DNA of 64,000 bases from Silene conica (Eukaryota; Streptophyta; Magnoliopsida; Caryophyllales; Caryophyllaceae): assembly GCA_029255685.2 (NCBI GenBank), contig CM055318.2:1741001-1805000 (forward strand), in the 5' to 3' direction. The notes under the pieces are model-generated. The model was not told where the DNA came from. It saw only the letters and a program-made list of their open reading frames with translations, and searched no databases. The translations under genes were made by a program, and so were the position numbers. Positions 35,727-48,220 of this stretch are shown here, one piece after another; the first letter of the stretch is position 1, and each line of letters begins with the position of its first letter.

Positions 35727-37157
35727 AAAGGTTTGAAGATTTTGAAAGGGTTATTTTTAAGTTAACGTAGTTGGGTCTGGGTCGCACCCATACGGAAGAC
35801 TGATTGTGGTGTGATCGTAGAAAAAAGGATGATCTAATGTAATACTCCATATGTGTAATTATTTTTATCATTAGAGCTCATCCTTATTATCAAAAAAAAG
35901 AAACTTGAATAATTAATGATTTTTCGGAGAAATTAAAGGTGATCGAAGAAATTAAATATCGATTTGTTGGATTAATTAAAGTTAAAAAACTTTTGGCCTT
36001 AATTTTTTACATATGTTGGTGTTATATATTTAAGATATATAATCTCAATAACTTTCTTTAATTAGCTTATTAACGTGTACTGATAAGTTAAGAAATGTTT
36101 AATAAGCGAGATTATTATGATAATTAATCAATACGGAGTATAATCTTAGCGATGTTGATGTTTTATTTTTCGATCAATTTAATTTGTTTTTATTTAATTT
36201 AGTTTCGAGATCACGACAAGGAAACTACAAAGTTTGTCAAAAGTTAGTATGCACAACATATATGGAGTTGACTTCGTTATATTAGGACAACATGTCAACA
36301 AGATGTAGTCAAATTTTACGGAGTCATAATATTTTATCTTTTTCTTTTTTCTAATGGTCACTCAAATTTGGAAAAAGAATATAATCCCGTTTTTTAAATT
36401 TAATTTACGGTTTAATTTTGGTTCAATTCAGTTCAAATAATTTAAATTTAAAAGAACAAGTTTTTAACCTTCTTATGGACAATGATTAAGATTTAAGGAT
36501 TTTTAATATAATTTACATTAATTAATTGACAATTTACATTTTATAATAACTTACGGTAATATTCTCGTAAAACGGGTTTAAGTCAATCATACAAGTATGA
36601 TGTTGTCAAAGTACCTACCCTACCCAAGCAATAATATACTCCGTATGACTATATGAGCAAGCTTCTAGTAAGACCGTCACTTGTTTTATTTTATTTAGTA
36701 CTAAAAAGGGGCAAAGCTCCGTTAAAATAAAAAACTAATTATTCGTTATTACACGGAGAATAGTAACCTAAAATGTGTCTTCTTTAAGGATAGTTCGTAG
36801 ATAAAAAACCGTCACATTAAGTACATGATGTATAACCTACGGGTTATTAATAATTTCACAAATTCTCATTTGTGATCTACGATATCCGTTACAAGTTTGT
36901 GACGGGCCAAATAAAATTCACATGGGAAAATAAAGACAAATCATTTGAGGTTCCCCGTACATCCTACTTTTTGTCTTATTTATTCTTTGGGTAATATTTG
37001 ACCCATTATAAGCTTGTGACGAATAATCCGTTATAAATAAGACTTATTGTAATAATTTAGTCAAATGGTCACGGTCACGCTGAATCGGAGAGCAATGCGT
37101 TTACTTAAGATTCCAATGGACAATGATTACTAATTTCCAATATAATATTTTTCTCGA
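35727..37157. other. 3' flank of desaturase copy 2, no gene recognised
   Basis: AT-rich sequence with a worn TTGTGACGG-type MITE around 36870-37045 (for example 'atccgttacaagtttgtgac'). No coding region is seen. Confidence 0.4.
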
Positions 37158-37542
37158 TAGGTCTTGTGAATTACCGTCTCTTACTAATTTAGTGAGAAAC
37201 TTAATAGCAAACAAAATTTTTAGTAAATTCCTCGCCCCATAGTTATGTGAGACGTCTCTCAATAACGCTATTGAAATATCGTCTCTCTGAAATTTTTTGG
37301 GTAATCTACTTTACATAGGACTAGATCTGGCTAACTATTTTTTTCACTTTTAATAATGGTTGATAGCATAGCCCTTGACTCATCAATCGCATGTCTAAAT
37401 TACAAAAACTTTAGAGAGACGTTTTTTCGATAATGTTAATGAGAGACCTCTCACATGTTAAAAATAATATTTTATTTTCCTTTTCTTTCTATATTACGTC
37501 TCTCACTAACCTAGCGGAACACGGTTTTTCAAGAGACCTACC
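37158..37542. mobile_element. Long hairpin MITE
   Basis: The left part runs 'gataggtcttgtgaattacc' and then 'tatgtgagacgtctctcaa'. It pairs with the complement of the right part: 'ggtaggtctcttgaaaaacc' and 'catgtgagaggtctctcatt'. The whole folds as an imperfect hairpin of about 385 bp. No target-site duplication is readable. Confidence 0.55.
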
Positions 37543-37732
37543 GTAAATAAATTATGGAATGGATAAATAATTACGTTTTTTTATATATCCGTTTTTAAAA
37601 TAACTCTCGAGTCTCTTCTATAATTTTTTTTCAAAATTTTTCCCTAAAAATTGTGTTTTTATCAAAAATGACTTCAACACTCCAATAGTTATATATTTTC
37701 GATCTCCATCTTTGTTATATCCAATAAAGCAA

Positions 37733-37962
37733 TATTTGTTCTCTTCGGCTGAAAGAAGTTGAATTGAACGTACAGAACCTGAGTAGAAATAATGAGGTTA
37801 ATGGAATGAAACTTAGCTAAACTGAATAAATTTTGAATAAGATCGAGTTAATTTGTGAAAAGATTATTAGTTGTATTGAACACAATAAAAATGAACTGAA
37901 CTGATCGAATAACGTCGCGTACAAATAAAACGAACAAAAATTAAGCCGGAAAAAACAGAGTC
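37733..37962 (+). mobile_element. Worn Tourist-like MITE family A copy
   Basis: Recognisable 'ttcggctgaaagaagttgaa' start and 'aattaagccggaaaaaaca' end, but the interior has many changes. Confidence 0.5.
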
Positions 37963-38244
37963 TAAACCTACCCAATAACCTTAACACCTGATTAATTTCC
38001 AATTTCCATGTTAACAAATAAAGATATAAATCGACATATAGTTGTAATTGGATTAATTTCTGCTTTTCATGTTAACAAATAAAGATATAAATCGACGTAT
38101 AGTTGTAAGTGGATTAATTTCTGCTTTTGTATATTGTACAATTACTATTTAATCAAGTACTAATCAATTCTTTAATTGATCACCTAATCACCTATCTCTC
38201 TTGCTTTTGTATCATTTTCTCTTTTGTGTTTTTGAACGTTGAAT

Positions 38245-39683
38245 ATGTCTAGGGCTTTGCCTCACCTTGCATTTGCTTGCCTCGTTTTATTGTTCACTGC
38301 TCAAATTACGTCGGCTGGTAACGTTCTCGTTTTTATGTATCGTAATTTTAATTTTACAAATTCAAACACAAATATACGGTTATATATCTCAACACTGAAA
38401 ATAAAACGTTATTTAATTACATCTTGTAGCAAAAAAACTTGTACAACCTAAGCATATGCTGTAACATTTAAAGATTTCCCATTGGTCACTTATTTTTAGG
38501 GATTTGTGTCCCCACCTCAATTTCTATGGTTTAATTTCTAGGATTTAAATGCATTTTATTTTCTAGAAATTAAAAACAATATTATTGAATTTTGATGACA
38601 TATTATTTGTGCAATTATGTATTACTCTCCAAAATATAACAAAAAACAACAATATATCAAGTGACAAATAAAAAGAATTACTTCATGTTAACTTCAAATA
38701 TTTCTCTTTGCGCTTAATATTTTTTAATTGTAATATTAAAACTGTGTTATGATTTAAATATATTTGATTTTGTATCGGTTTTTTAATTGATTTAATCAAA
38801 TTAGTTAAATTCATTACCTTAAAATAAGATCAAAATCATTTAAATATTTTTTTGGTTGAGCAATGAAACTATCTAATGTATATTTATGTATAAGTTAATA
38901 AATTATCTAAATGATTACAAATGATACTTTTACTAATACATTAGATTTTTAATTTAGTTAAAATATTGAATATTACATCGCGTCCTCTTCTAATTGTGAG
39001 GCTTAATTTGTAAAAGTTATTATTATAATTCTATCATCACTATAACATTACGTCTAAACATTTATAGCAATTACCATATTCTGAATATTAGAATTTTAAA
39101 ATCAAAACTAGTGATATTAAATAAGAATATAGCAACAAAATGTGATAAAAAACTATTTGATCACTAATATTGATGAAAGTTATTTTTTGTTTTGTTTTGT
39201 TGCATATGCGATAGCATTTGATTATTGCTTTTATTGCGTCACAAATGGAGCTGCGCCGGACCAGTTGATACAGGCAAAACTCGATGCTTGTTGCGGGGCA
39301 AACCCTAAGTTATGTGAACCCGTACAACCGGGAGGACCGTGTTACGTGCCAAATGATCTTAAGGCCACCGCCTCTTATGTCTTCGATAGTTGGTATGTTG
39401 CTACTGGCGATTGCCATCTTGACGGGGTTGGCTTAGTTTATCACGCCGATCCAAGTAAGACTCGGTTCACCTATTTAATTGATTTCTTACGTATAAGTAA
39501 TACTTTCGAAATTAGATAATATGGTATAGTAATGTACTCCTTCCGTCCGAAGATAAACAATTGATTGGAACGTAGGAAGTAACTAATCTGTCGTGTTTCG
39601 TGGCAGGTCATGGCGCTTGCAAGTTCCAATGCAGATGGGAGAATAATACAGCAGCAAATAATAATAATAAGATTATATATTAA
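38245..39683 (+). CDS. Small secreted X8 (CBM43) domain protein, 3 exons
   Basis: Exons 38245-38317, 39215-39454 and 39607-39683 (390 nt) encode 129 aa. Intron 1 is GTAACG...GATAG and intron 2 GTAAGA...GGCAG, both phase 1. Exon 1 is a signal peptide (MSRALPHLAFACLVLLFTA). Exon 2 carries an X8 domain: LIQAKLDACCGANPKLC, then PVQPGGPCYVPN and ATASYVFDSWY, with GVGLVYHADPS running into HGACKF in exon 3. X8 domains bind beta-1,3-glucan (callose) and occur in plasmodesmal callose-binding proteins and glucanases. The usual WCV near the start is replaced by FYCV. The C-terminus is short (ending NNNNKIIY) without a GPI-anchor signal, so it is probably soluble in the apothecium-like cell-wall space (apoplast). 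Start chosen at the first ATG of the signal peptide. Confidence 0.82.
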
Positions 39684-40107
39684 GTGAATGATTTTGTGTA
39701 AGACCGTTCTATGGCACGACAGGTCATAATGAAAAATAATTTCTTAATATATTTATTTGATTATATATTCGAGTTTTATTAGTAATGGATTGATCTTACC
39801 AAAAGATCTTCGATTTAAATTGCGAAAAGTTCATTTGGGCTTCGACTTCCATACCCGCCGCATCTGGGAGCCGTAGCAAGCGATGGTGCGAAACAAAACT
39901 AAACTGAAAAACATGAGAAACACAGCCTATCTTCTTGTTTTAACAAAGCTGCGAAACTCAATCGACACAAAAGAACGACATAAAACGATATCTTTCGCAA
40001 CGTGCCATACGATCAATACACATGTAACGAAATATAAACGGAGTAGAAGACTGGTATGAATACTCTTCTGACCATGGAAAGTTTCATCTAAAAATGAACT
40101 GTAATTA

Positions 40108-40311
40108 GGCCCTGTTCTAAAAATGAAACGAGCTGAATTGAATTAATTAGAGTAGGGCTTAATTGAACTAGATTGAGTGGAACTGGGGTGAAGTGAATTT
40201 GGTTGAATTAAAAGTTAATTTTGTGAAGAGATTAATTGAACAATAAAACGTAACGGAATACAGCCAAGCAAAATTGGAATGAGCTGAAATTAAGCCAGAA
40301 AGAACAGGGCC
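40108..40311 (+). mobile_element. Tourist-like MITE family A copy
   Basis: Flanked by TTA on both sides (40105-40107 and 40312-40314). Starts 'ggccctgttct' and ends 'agaacagggcc'. It lies beyond the 3' end of the CPBP protease gene. Confidence 0.8.
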
Positions 40312-40574
40312 TTAATGACTCTGGGACTGAGACGAGTTTATTGATCAAAAAACCGTTATTGCCATTCGCCAATTCTTGTATAAAAACGTCTTATGATAAG
40401 CTCAATGCCATATTGCCATCGCCATCATAGATTACAAGATTTTCAATTTAATGAGTTTTAGTACAATGAGTAATTGCCGCGTATAAGAATTTGTAAGCTG
40501 ATCCCTCAGGTTAAAGGCGATGCAGCGTTAAGCAAAATATACCTGACTGCCTAGAAGGTTAGATTGGCCTTGTA

Positions 40575-43500
40575 CTATTGAGATGCTTGCAACAATTCCT
40601 GGATATTATAGCCTTCGAGCTGTGAAAAAGATAATCATCGGTCATTAGTTCATTACACAAATAAGCGAAAATATGATTTTCCGTTATTGTCTTTGGAAAG
40701 TCGTGGAAAAAACGAATGAGTTAATCGTAGCCAAAGGGGCTACGATTAAATAGTCATGGTGTACCCATGGCATGCTGCATGCCCTTGAAGTGCCCATGTG
40801 CGAACACTTCTCCTATTTAGCCGTCCCGTGTCCGACACTCGGACACCCGACACTCGTTGGACACATGTCTAAACATATTATAGTTTAGATGAGGAATAAA
40901 ATTTTAAAAAAGATCGATTGAAAGATGAATTTGGGTGGGAAATGAGAATTAGTTATAATAAAGGTTGAATGGTACCTTTATTTGTTTAGATTTAGCTTCA
41001 AATACATGATAAAAGTAAAATTATACTTATGTTATTTATAACCATAAAATATAGTATATTTTATTATATTTAAACGCCGTCCCGTGTCCTAAATTTCATG
41101 GGATGCCGTGTCCCGTGTCCGTGTCCGTGTCCGTTTTGGTGCTACCTAGGCCCATGGGACACGGCACGCCCTTATTTTCGTCTCTCATCTTTGGAATGAT
41201 GGAAACGAAAATTGTTCACGAAAATACTTATGCTAATACATAAACCGACAGTTTATAGGTATTTACAAACCATCTTGGATATGACTGTATCCTACCCCCT
41301 TACCCTGTTACACATAACCGTTCATGATCTCTCAAGTCAAACTCGGCAAGTCATTAATCCAAAGTGACAGATTTCATAAAAACTACATCCACGTTTAGGC
41401 TGAGAGCCGTTACTTCCTTAAGCGCGCGCCCACAGAAGGAATTTACAGAAAAATAATATTCGTACTGTTGTACATAATGGGTACCTGAAGAAAAGTAAGC
41501 AGCAGTATAACACCGGAGTTCCAGAGAGCATGGATTGTGATTGGAGTCAGCAAATTTCGAGTTTGAGCGTATGACAACCCTAATGCAACACCTGGACGGG
41601 AATGAGATCTAAATCAAACATATGTTCTCTAGTCGTAACTCATAGTACTATTGATATCCATTTTCCGAAATACAATAAAATGAAAAAGTAGCTAGTAGCG
41701 TGACAATTATGTTCAATCAAATATTACAAGTAGTAATTATTATGACCAAGTAATGGAAACACAAATCAAGAAACAAGATAACTAAGACGTAAAACTTCAT
41801 GTTTTTACTATGAAAACGGGTCCAGGGTCGGATCTGGATCCTTCAGGGTCTGCGTTGGAGGATCCACATCCAGATCCGTTTTAAAAGTAGTGGATCCAAA
41901 TCCGACCCGGATCCAACGGGTCTGAAAAAATAGGATCCAGATCCGGTCCATCAAGGTCGGGTCTTACGGATCTTGGTCCAGGATCCATTGCCATCCCTAC
42001 TCGTACGGCAATTAGGATCCAGGAATTAACAAAAGTAAGCTATAATCTGTAAAGAATTGGGTACTGAGTACTGAAAATTGTTTAAAACACGGTTTAATTG
42101 TGCTAGGCCAGTGACTGGCTCAAGCCGGCATTTAATTAAAACATCACTGATATCCCTAAACTTGTTAAAATGCTCTTAACATACCCAAACTACTAAAAAT
42201 AACATTTTTAAACGGTTAAATTTTGTAAGGAAAATATGTTTACGATTGACTAAACGATGTATAAACTAAACATTTAAAAGAGACGGATTATAGCTTTTTG
42301 GACATTTTTAGATGTTTTCGTTAAGTATAGGAGTACCGCTGATATTTTTGACAAACGAGGGGTACAAATTACAATGTGGAATTTGAAGAAATACAAGGGT
42401 ACGACGTAAAAAAACCAGAATAAAAACTGAACGTGAGATTGGGGAAGTACCGAGAACAAACAATTGAGGAAATTCTCCAGGAGTTAAGTGAGCAAGTGCA
42501 AATGCTGCAGCACTAATAACCACAGCGATTGGCGTTGGGACCCTGTCAACCAAATATGAAGATAATCATACAAACGGTCGAGTACTATGTTACTCAGACT
42601 CGTTTAGAAGTGCCCGACATGAGTACGTGTCCAAGTGTCGGACTGGGCTATTTTATTTAAAAGTATGCATATTTTGGTATAAAATGGGATGTCCATGTGT
42701 CATACCCATGTCCCAGTGTGGAGTGTCGGACACGGGTACGCAAGGAAATTAGAAGAGTCGGAGTAACATAGGTTTCGAGTATATTGCATTTTGTAACGAT
42801 AAAACTAATTCGTAATTAAGAAAATTTAGTTGAGTAGACACTTTTGACTTGAGTATACCATTTGGTCATGGACGCCATGAAGAATCCGCGAAACACGGTT
42901 TCTTCAAGAACTGGAGCAAGGACGCCGGTGATTCCTAGCAAGCAGACTGTGCTGAAAACAATAAGAAACAAATCAATTAGTAATGACGCACAGATTTAAA
43001 CAAGACAAAAAAAACAACTACCCGATTACAGCGACTATAAAACAACGGAGAAAAGTGGGTTTTTAGCAGACTACCTGATACTTGATGATCCAATCAGTGG
43101 AAGCAATTGGACCAGAGCATCAGTCTGAAATCAATTACACAAGAGTATATATCTTCAAACGAGAGGGTAACATCGAAACTAAGTGTTGATTGTTGAATCC
43201 ATGAAGCAAAAAATGAGCAGCACATAAATCTAACCTCTCTTTTCGGGCTCTCACTGCTAAAAAAAGATAACGCCACTCCGGTCAAGGCAATGGCTCCGAG
43301 TGCACCAGCAAGACCAATCCCGGCCCATAAAAGCCACCCTTTTTGTAGATTGAAAGGTTCTCTCAAATCTGACAGCATTCATTTAGGCTATGATTATTTC
43401 ATTCCACATAGGCACATATACTATGAATACAGCTGAGTCACGGACATCTATGTTACTCAGACTCGTTTAGAAGTACCTGACACGGGTACGTGTCCAAGTG

Positions 43501-46085
43501 CCGGACTCGGCTATTTTAATGAAAAATATGCACATTTTGGTCTAAAATGAGGTGTCCGTGTGTCATATCCACGTCCGAGTGTCGAGTGTCGGACACGGGT
43601 ACGTGAGGAAATTAGAAGAGTCGGAGTAACATAGGCGGACATAACAAATTGCGGAGAAAATATGAAAAGAAAATCTTAATATGTTAGGGCCATCCAACAC
43701 GAGAAAAGAAAAAAAAAAAAAAAACATGCGTAGTTAGTTAAAACGGTACTGGATAAAGTGATAAAGAAGTACCATATCGATACAAATCTTCAGGAAGTGG
43801 CTGGAAAGATTTGGTAAGACTGAAAAGCACGGTTAGCACTGCTGCTGTTGTTACGCTGTGCAAAAGATTTGAAGAGACCACAAAATTAAAACGATATACA
43901 CAGCATGATATAAATTCAATACATTATCAATGATCACTTATCATACTAGTTACGAAAAGTTCCCACTTGGAATTGAAATTATTTGAGGATTCAAGTTGGC
44001 TGAAATTATGCTTGCAAGAGACGGAATTCACTAAATTCACTAGATTCAACTCTCGTGCTTCCCCCACGTACTCGTGTCCGGCCCTCGGACAAGGGTATGA
44101 CACATCAACGCCTCATTTTAAGCCAAAATATGTTGCATTAAAATTTGCCGAGTGGACACTTGGACACGCACCTGTTTCAGATACTTCTAAACGAGTCTAA
44201 GCATGAATAACAAAGGTCATACAACATTTATTTTAGGATGATCACCAAGCAATCATATTAGCTACATACTACACCTACATTTTGCTCAATAGTGATAAAA
44301 AAACTTCTTTTTAAATGTCATGCCTGAACGAGAATTTGACGGAAGTCATTACCAACAACTTGATAAAGTGTGGTGGTGTTCATGGGCAATCAATTAACGA
44401 TCATCATCACAAAAGGTGGTGAATAATTTAAGAATTGTTTATGCTTTATGGCAAGTAACAATAAGCGATCCCATATGGAAATCGGCTAAGCTAGAACAAC
44501 TCTAAGACACTGCAGAAATAAGCCGCGATGATGAAAACGTTCTTTCTAGTGTCAGGCACAAACACCAACATAGTTCGCTGGTGCTTTCACAGAAGCAACT
44601 CTTCAATGTTTCAAAGTTCGTAAGAAAATTCTATCAGTGATTAAATCAATGCAAAGAGTGCATTTAATCTCTTACCCTTGATCTACAAAGATCAGCTCTG
44701 CCTTTTCATCCAATGTCAAATCTCGAACTTCAACTCCAAGATACGGCAATGCTTGAGTTAGTACCAATCCCGTCACTACAAAACTGCCTGGAAAAATCAT
44801 TAGCTGCACTTTCTTCATTTAAGCTACTTGATTTTCAAATAAAAAATCATGCTTCAAACTTAAATAAATACACGAGAGATATGAGACCACCGTCAACAGC
44901 GTAAATCACATTTAAAAGTTCAACTTCCCATCACCATGCATATCTTTCTAATTCTCCTACTAGCAGTAAACGTTTTTTCCATTTCACCGTCAAGCAAAAG
45001 ATAAGTAGTAAATCACGATCACCATACTCGTTAGCCATATAAATTCAACTTTATCAGCAAAATTTTAAGTGGCATTGTATCAGTTTCAGTGTGCTCCTAA
45101 TGTCATTACAAAAATTCACCATTCTCGAGCAGCTAATCGACTATTTTTCCCTACAAGTCACAAGCCAGGGCAAGGGTAAACTACATCTAACTCGCGTAAA
45201 TTCATAAACTCGCATTCAGAAGAGGTCGAGAAATGTGAGTAAACAACCTTAATCCACAAGCAAGGGACGTAAGAGAAATCGTTTGCCAAGGCCAAGGTAC
45301 ATCCCACCGCTTCAGAATCGGCCAGTCCCCTAGTCCATTTCCCTGCACAACAGCACACAATCCATTGAATTTACACATATCAATTCAATTATCTCAAGGC
45401 AAATAAGCCCAAATTTAGCAACATCCCAAAACTTATGTACAATTCCCTTTATCCCACAAATTGCAGCAAAAACCACATTCAATCTTTACCGCGAAAAGAC
45501 CATCTCAACCAAAAGATTAAGCCAAACGTCACAGCCCAATTAATAATTGTATAATCTAACCACAAACAAAACCCCTCTTCAACTAAAGCAAATAACTTTC
45601 ACACTAAATGGCTCCAGCAAACTGCAAGGTGAAGGGGGTCGGATTTACGCAGCCTTACCCTAAACCCTAAACCCTAAACCCTTGTGTTAGCAAGGCGAAG
45701 AGGTCGTTTCCGAATGACCCAAGATGAAAATTACACTTAATAGCCACTAAAGTTGCAAAATTGAGACATCAAATGATTACACATACAAAAAAAATATCAT
45801 ATCAAAAATCACAAACCCAAAAAAACAAACTAAATAACAATTAAAATTAAGTGTTACCTTAGGTTGAGGATTGCCCCCAGAATTATTTCTAGCATTAAAA
45901 CATCTAAAATTGGATGATAATTTTGTACTGCAAGAACTAAACTTTATAGCAGCATTATAAAGAGGAAGCTCAGAAATTTGATGGGGTTTAAGTGAATTAA
46001 TACTTTTAATCATAGAATTTGAAATCGAAGCAGAATTCAAATTTGGATGAATCAAGAAATTGCTGCAGCAAAGTGTTGATAACAT
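40575..46085 (-). CDS. Plastid CPBP/CAAX-type intramembrane protease, 10 exons
   Basis: Exons in transcript order: 46085-45858, 45342-45248, 44783-44676, 43855-43773, 43368-43235, 43124-43075, 42951-42859, 42542-42451, 41591-41485 and 40619-40575. They total 1035 nt and encode 344 aa. All introns are GT...AG and the phases join cleanly. Exon 1 encodes a Ser/Asn-rich plastid transit-like leader. The mature part opens WDVPWPWQTISLTSLACGL and has several membrane spans. The CPBP (Abi/CAAX) motifs are LEETVFRGF (EExxxR, exon 7), the His-bearing AFALAHLTPGEF (exon 8), and LTPITIHALWNSG (exon 9). The protein resembles Arabidopsis At5g60750 (SCO4-type chloroplast CAAX-like protease), whose loss affects chloroplast development; that link is from memory. 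Introns carry several MITEs and a SINE-like/telomere-like segment. Predicted in a chloroplast membrane; substrate unknown. Confidence 0.88.
40780..41160. mobile_element. Worn Mutator-like MITE, relative of 6210-6683
   Basis: 'gtgtccgttttggtgctacctagg' type sequence at the right end and 'ccgtgtccgacactcggaca' at the left resemble 6210-6683. It lies within intron 9 of the protease gene. Ends are not precise. Confidence 0.4.
41810..42000. repeat. GGATCC-rich repeat fragment in protease intron 8
   Basis: Repeated GGATCCA/GGTC motifs end in 'gccatccctac', recalling the 'gacatcccta' end of the hAT-like element at 3033-3612. It may be a one-ended fragment. Confidence 0.35.
42585..42771 (+). mobile_element. 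187-bp MITE family B copy in protease intron 7
   Basis: Ends CTATGTTACTC...GAGTAACATAG. Flanks share 'tcgagta'. Same length and orientation as four other full copies in this window. Confidence 0.75.
43448..43634 (+). mobile_element. 187-bp MITE family B copy in protease intron 4
   Basis: Same ends as the other copies. Flanks 'acggacat' and 'gcggacat' match at 7 of 8 positions, supporting an 8-bp target duplication. Confidence 0.78.
44050..44205 (-). mobile_element. Partial MITE family B copy in protease intron 3
   Basis: Reverse-oriented and diverged: 'cacgtactcgtgtccggccc' through 'cttctaaacgagtct'. The terminal repeats are largely lost. Confidence 0.5.
45633..45730 (+). repeat. SINE-like fragment split by three telomere-type CCCTAAA units
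   Basis: In intron 1 of the protease gene, 'gggtcggatttacgcagcct' and 'gaggtcgtttccgaatgacc' resemble a plant SINE body. Between them, 45658-45681 is a perfect CCCTAAA run (three units plus CCC), the Arabidopsis-type telomere repeat. Confidence 0.55.
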
Positions 46086-46315
46086 GATTAATACAGTAAT
46101 TAGTGAAGATCAAAGAGAGAAGTTACAGTGATGAATTAATTGATGATTGCTGATTTTCTGAGAATGAAAAGCTTGAAGAAAAGAGGTTGAAGATAAGGAA
46201 ATTGAAAAATCTTATGAATCATGAATCATGATAATGGAGTTGGTCCACTTTCCAATAGACATTCAGAAGCCCAGAAATGTTGGCCATAAATTTTGGGTAG
46301 ATTTTGGTAGGATAC

Positions 46316-47510
46316 ACTAATTTTATACCCGTGCAATGCACGGGTTAATTTTTGAAATTTGCGAACCTTTTAAAAATCTAGACAATAATTTTTAAAATCG
46401 TTTTTTTTTTTTTTTTTTTTCGTTATTCCCCAATACTAGAAAGATTTTAATGAATATCGGATGCTCATATTTCTCTTAAAACAATTTAAAATATAGTATA
46501 CATGTTATTTTGTTTATTTCCAACATGACCTTTAAAGTAATTTTAAGGCTACTAAATGTATTTATTTTAAAATGTATAAGGTACCAACTTTAACACTCTG
46601 AGTCATTTTTATATGCTATTAAGGTATTATGGCGCAAATTTCGAGACTTTTTATCCCGGGAACTGGTCAGCTAAAACACGTGGATAATGACCTTCAAAAT
46701 CGCCTTGTTTGGCTATTTTAGAACCCTATTTTTTTCTTAAACCGTTTTTATAGACTCATTGTACCCTAAAATGCATATCGAATGCTCGGATTTCTCTCAA
46801 AACAACAAAATAACGTATATAAGTTATTTTGTCTATTTAAAACATGACATTTAAATTAATTTTAAGGCCTCTAAATGTGTCTTCTTTAAACCGTATACAA
46901 ATTTTAACACGCTAGGTCATTGTTATATGGTGTTAAGGTACTATGGTGCAAATTTCGAGACTTTTTATTCCGTGACCCGATCTGCCAAAAAACATGGATA
47001 ATAACCTTCAAAATCGCCTTTTCTGAATATTTTAGAACCCGATTTTTTTTTTTTTATTAAACCGTGCTTATTGGCTCATTATATCCTATAATGACTATCG
47101 AATGCTCAGATTTCCCCCAAAACAACTTGAAGTAGAATATACACGTTATTTTCTCTATTTTCAACACGACTTTTAAAATAATTTTAGAACCTGTAAATGT
47201 GTATATTTATAATTGTATACCAATTTTGACACCCATAATCATTTTTATACGGTATCATGGTACTATGGTGCAAAATTCGAGACTTTTTATCTGGGACCCG
47301 ATCGACCAAAAAACGTAGATAATAACCTTCAAAATCGCCTTATTTTGGCTATTTTAGAACCCGATTTTTTTTCCTTAAACCGTGTTTATAAGCTCATTAT
47401 ATCCTATAATGCATATGAATGCACGGATTTCTCTCAATACAACATAGAATAGCGTGTATAGGTTATATTTGTCTATTTGGAACACGACTTTTAAAGTCGA
47501 ATCGTAGAAT
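46316..47510 (-). mobile_element. Second Helitron-like block with about four ~320-bp repeats
   Basis: Repeat landmarks near 46510, 46829, 47151 and 47469 belong to the same family as 8640-13016. At the left edge, the minus strand has the palindrome ACCCGTGCATTGCACGGGT, followed by ATAAAATTAG and then T. This resembles the 3' hairpin plus CTRR terminus of plant Helitrons, with TTAG in place of CTAG. No 5' terminus is found, so this is probably the 3' part. No coding sequence. Confidence 0.5.
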
Positions 47511-47639
47511 CGAGTTCAGATTCTACTACAAAAAATTTTTAAACAACTTAAATCGTAAGATCCTACCTAAGATCAGCCTCGGTCACCCATTTTGGATCGT
47601 ATCGAGAGTCTCACAACTAGGGCCTCGATGCTTGATAAA

Positions 47640-48220
47640 GGTATAAAACATAGAGCTGTCCAAATGCGAGTTTGCACCGGACATGGGTTGGCTGAAAGGG
47701 AAAATTATGTCCTATAAGACTATAGCGGGCGAATTGGACCAACATAGAGGGCCACTTCTCTTTGTCCTTACCCGCCCAACTGCTAAATTCGGTCAACCCG
47801 TGGGTTGTCGGGCTCATAATTTTCTATTAACTTCTAAGAAATAATTAATTAAGTAATTAACAATGCGATAAACTTGCAAAACCGATATTGAATTAAGTTA
47901 TTAGTTCTTAACATCAATACACGAAATAGAAGAACGACTAACTTGGTAATCTGAATATTAAGTTACAAAATCCAAACAAGAGTAAAAACTAAACAAAAAT
48001 TAATTATATACTAATTGCTCATATTACTTTAGCGGGCCGGAAGGGCTAGCTCGTTTTGCATTTCTCTTGTCTGTGCCGGCCCATTTACTAAAATGGGCTG
48101 GACTGGGTTAGCCCATGACCCATTTTTTCAGAAAAATGATGTAACCCGGTAAAATTTTAGGCCGGATAGACCGAGTTTTCAGACGATACCGCCCATGAAT
48201 ATCTCTAATAAAACATAACA
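47640..48220. other. Intergenic, possible GC-skewed repeat
   Basis: 'gagctgtccaaatgcgag' at the left and repeated 'gggttagcccatgacccat' motifs at the right hint at a worn hAT-like element. The borders are not defined and I see no gene. The following 48221-48982 is the PKS promoter side, with a TATATATATA near 48811. Confidence 0.35.

Noticed and set aside
24590..36000. Metabolic gene cluster around the two desaturases
   Set aside because: No other lipid or specialised-metabolism gene lies between or beside them. The neighbours (X8 protein, plastid protease, PKS) are unrelated.
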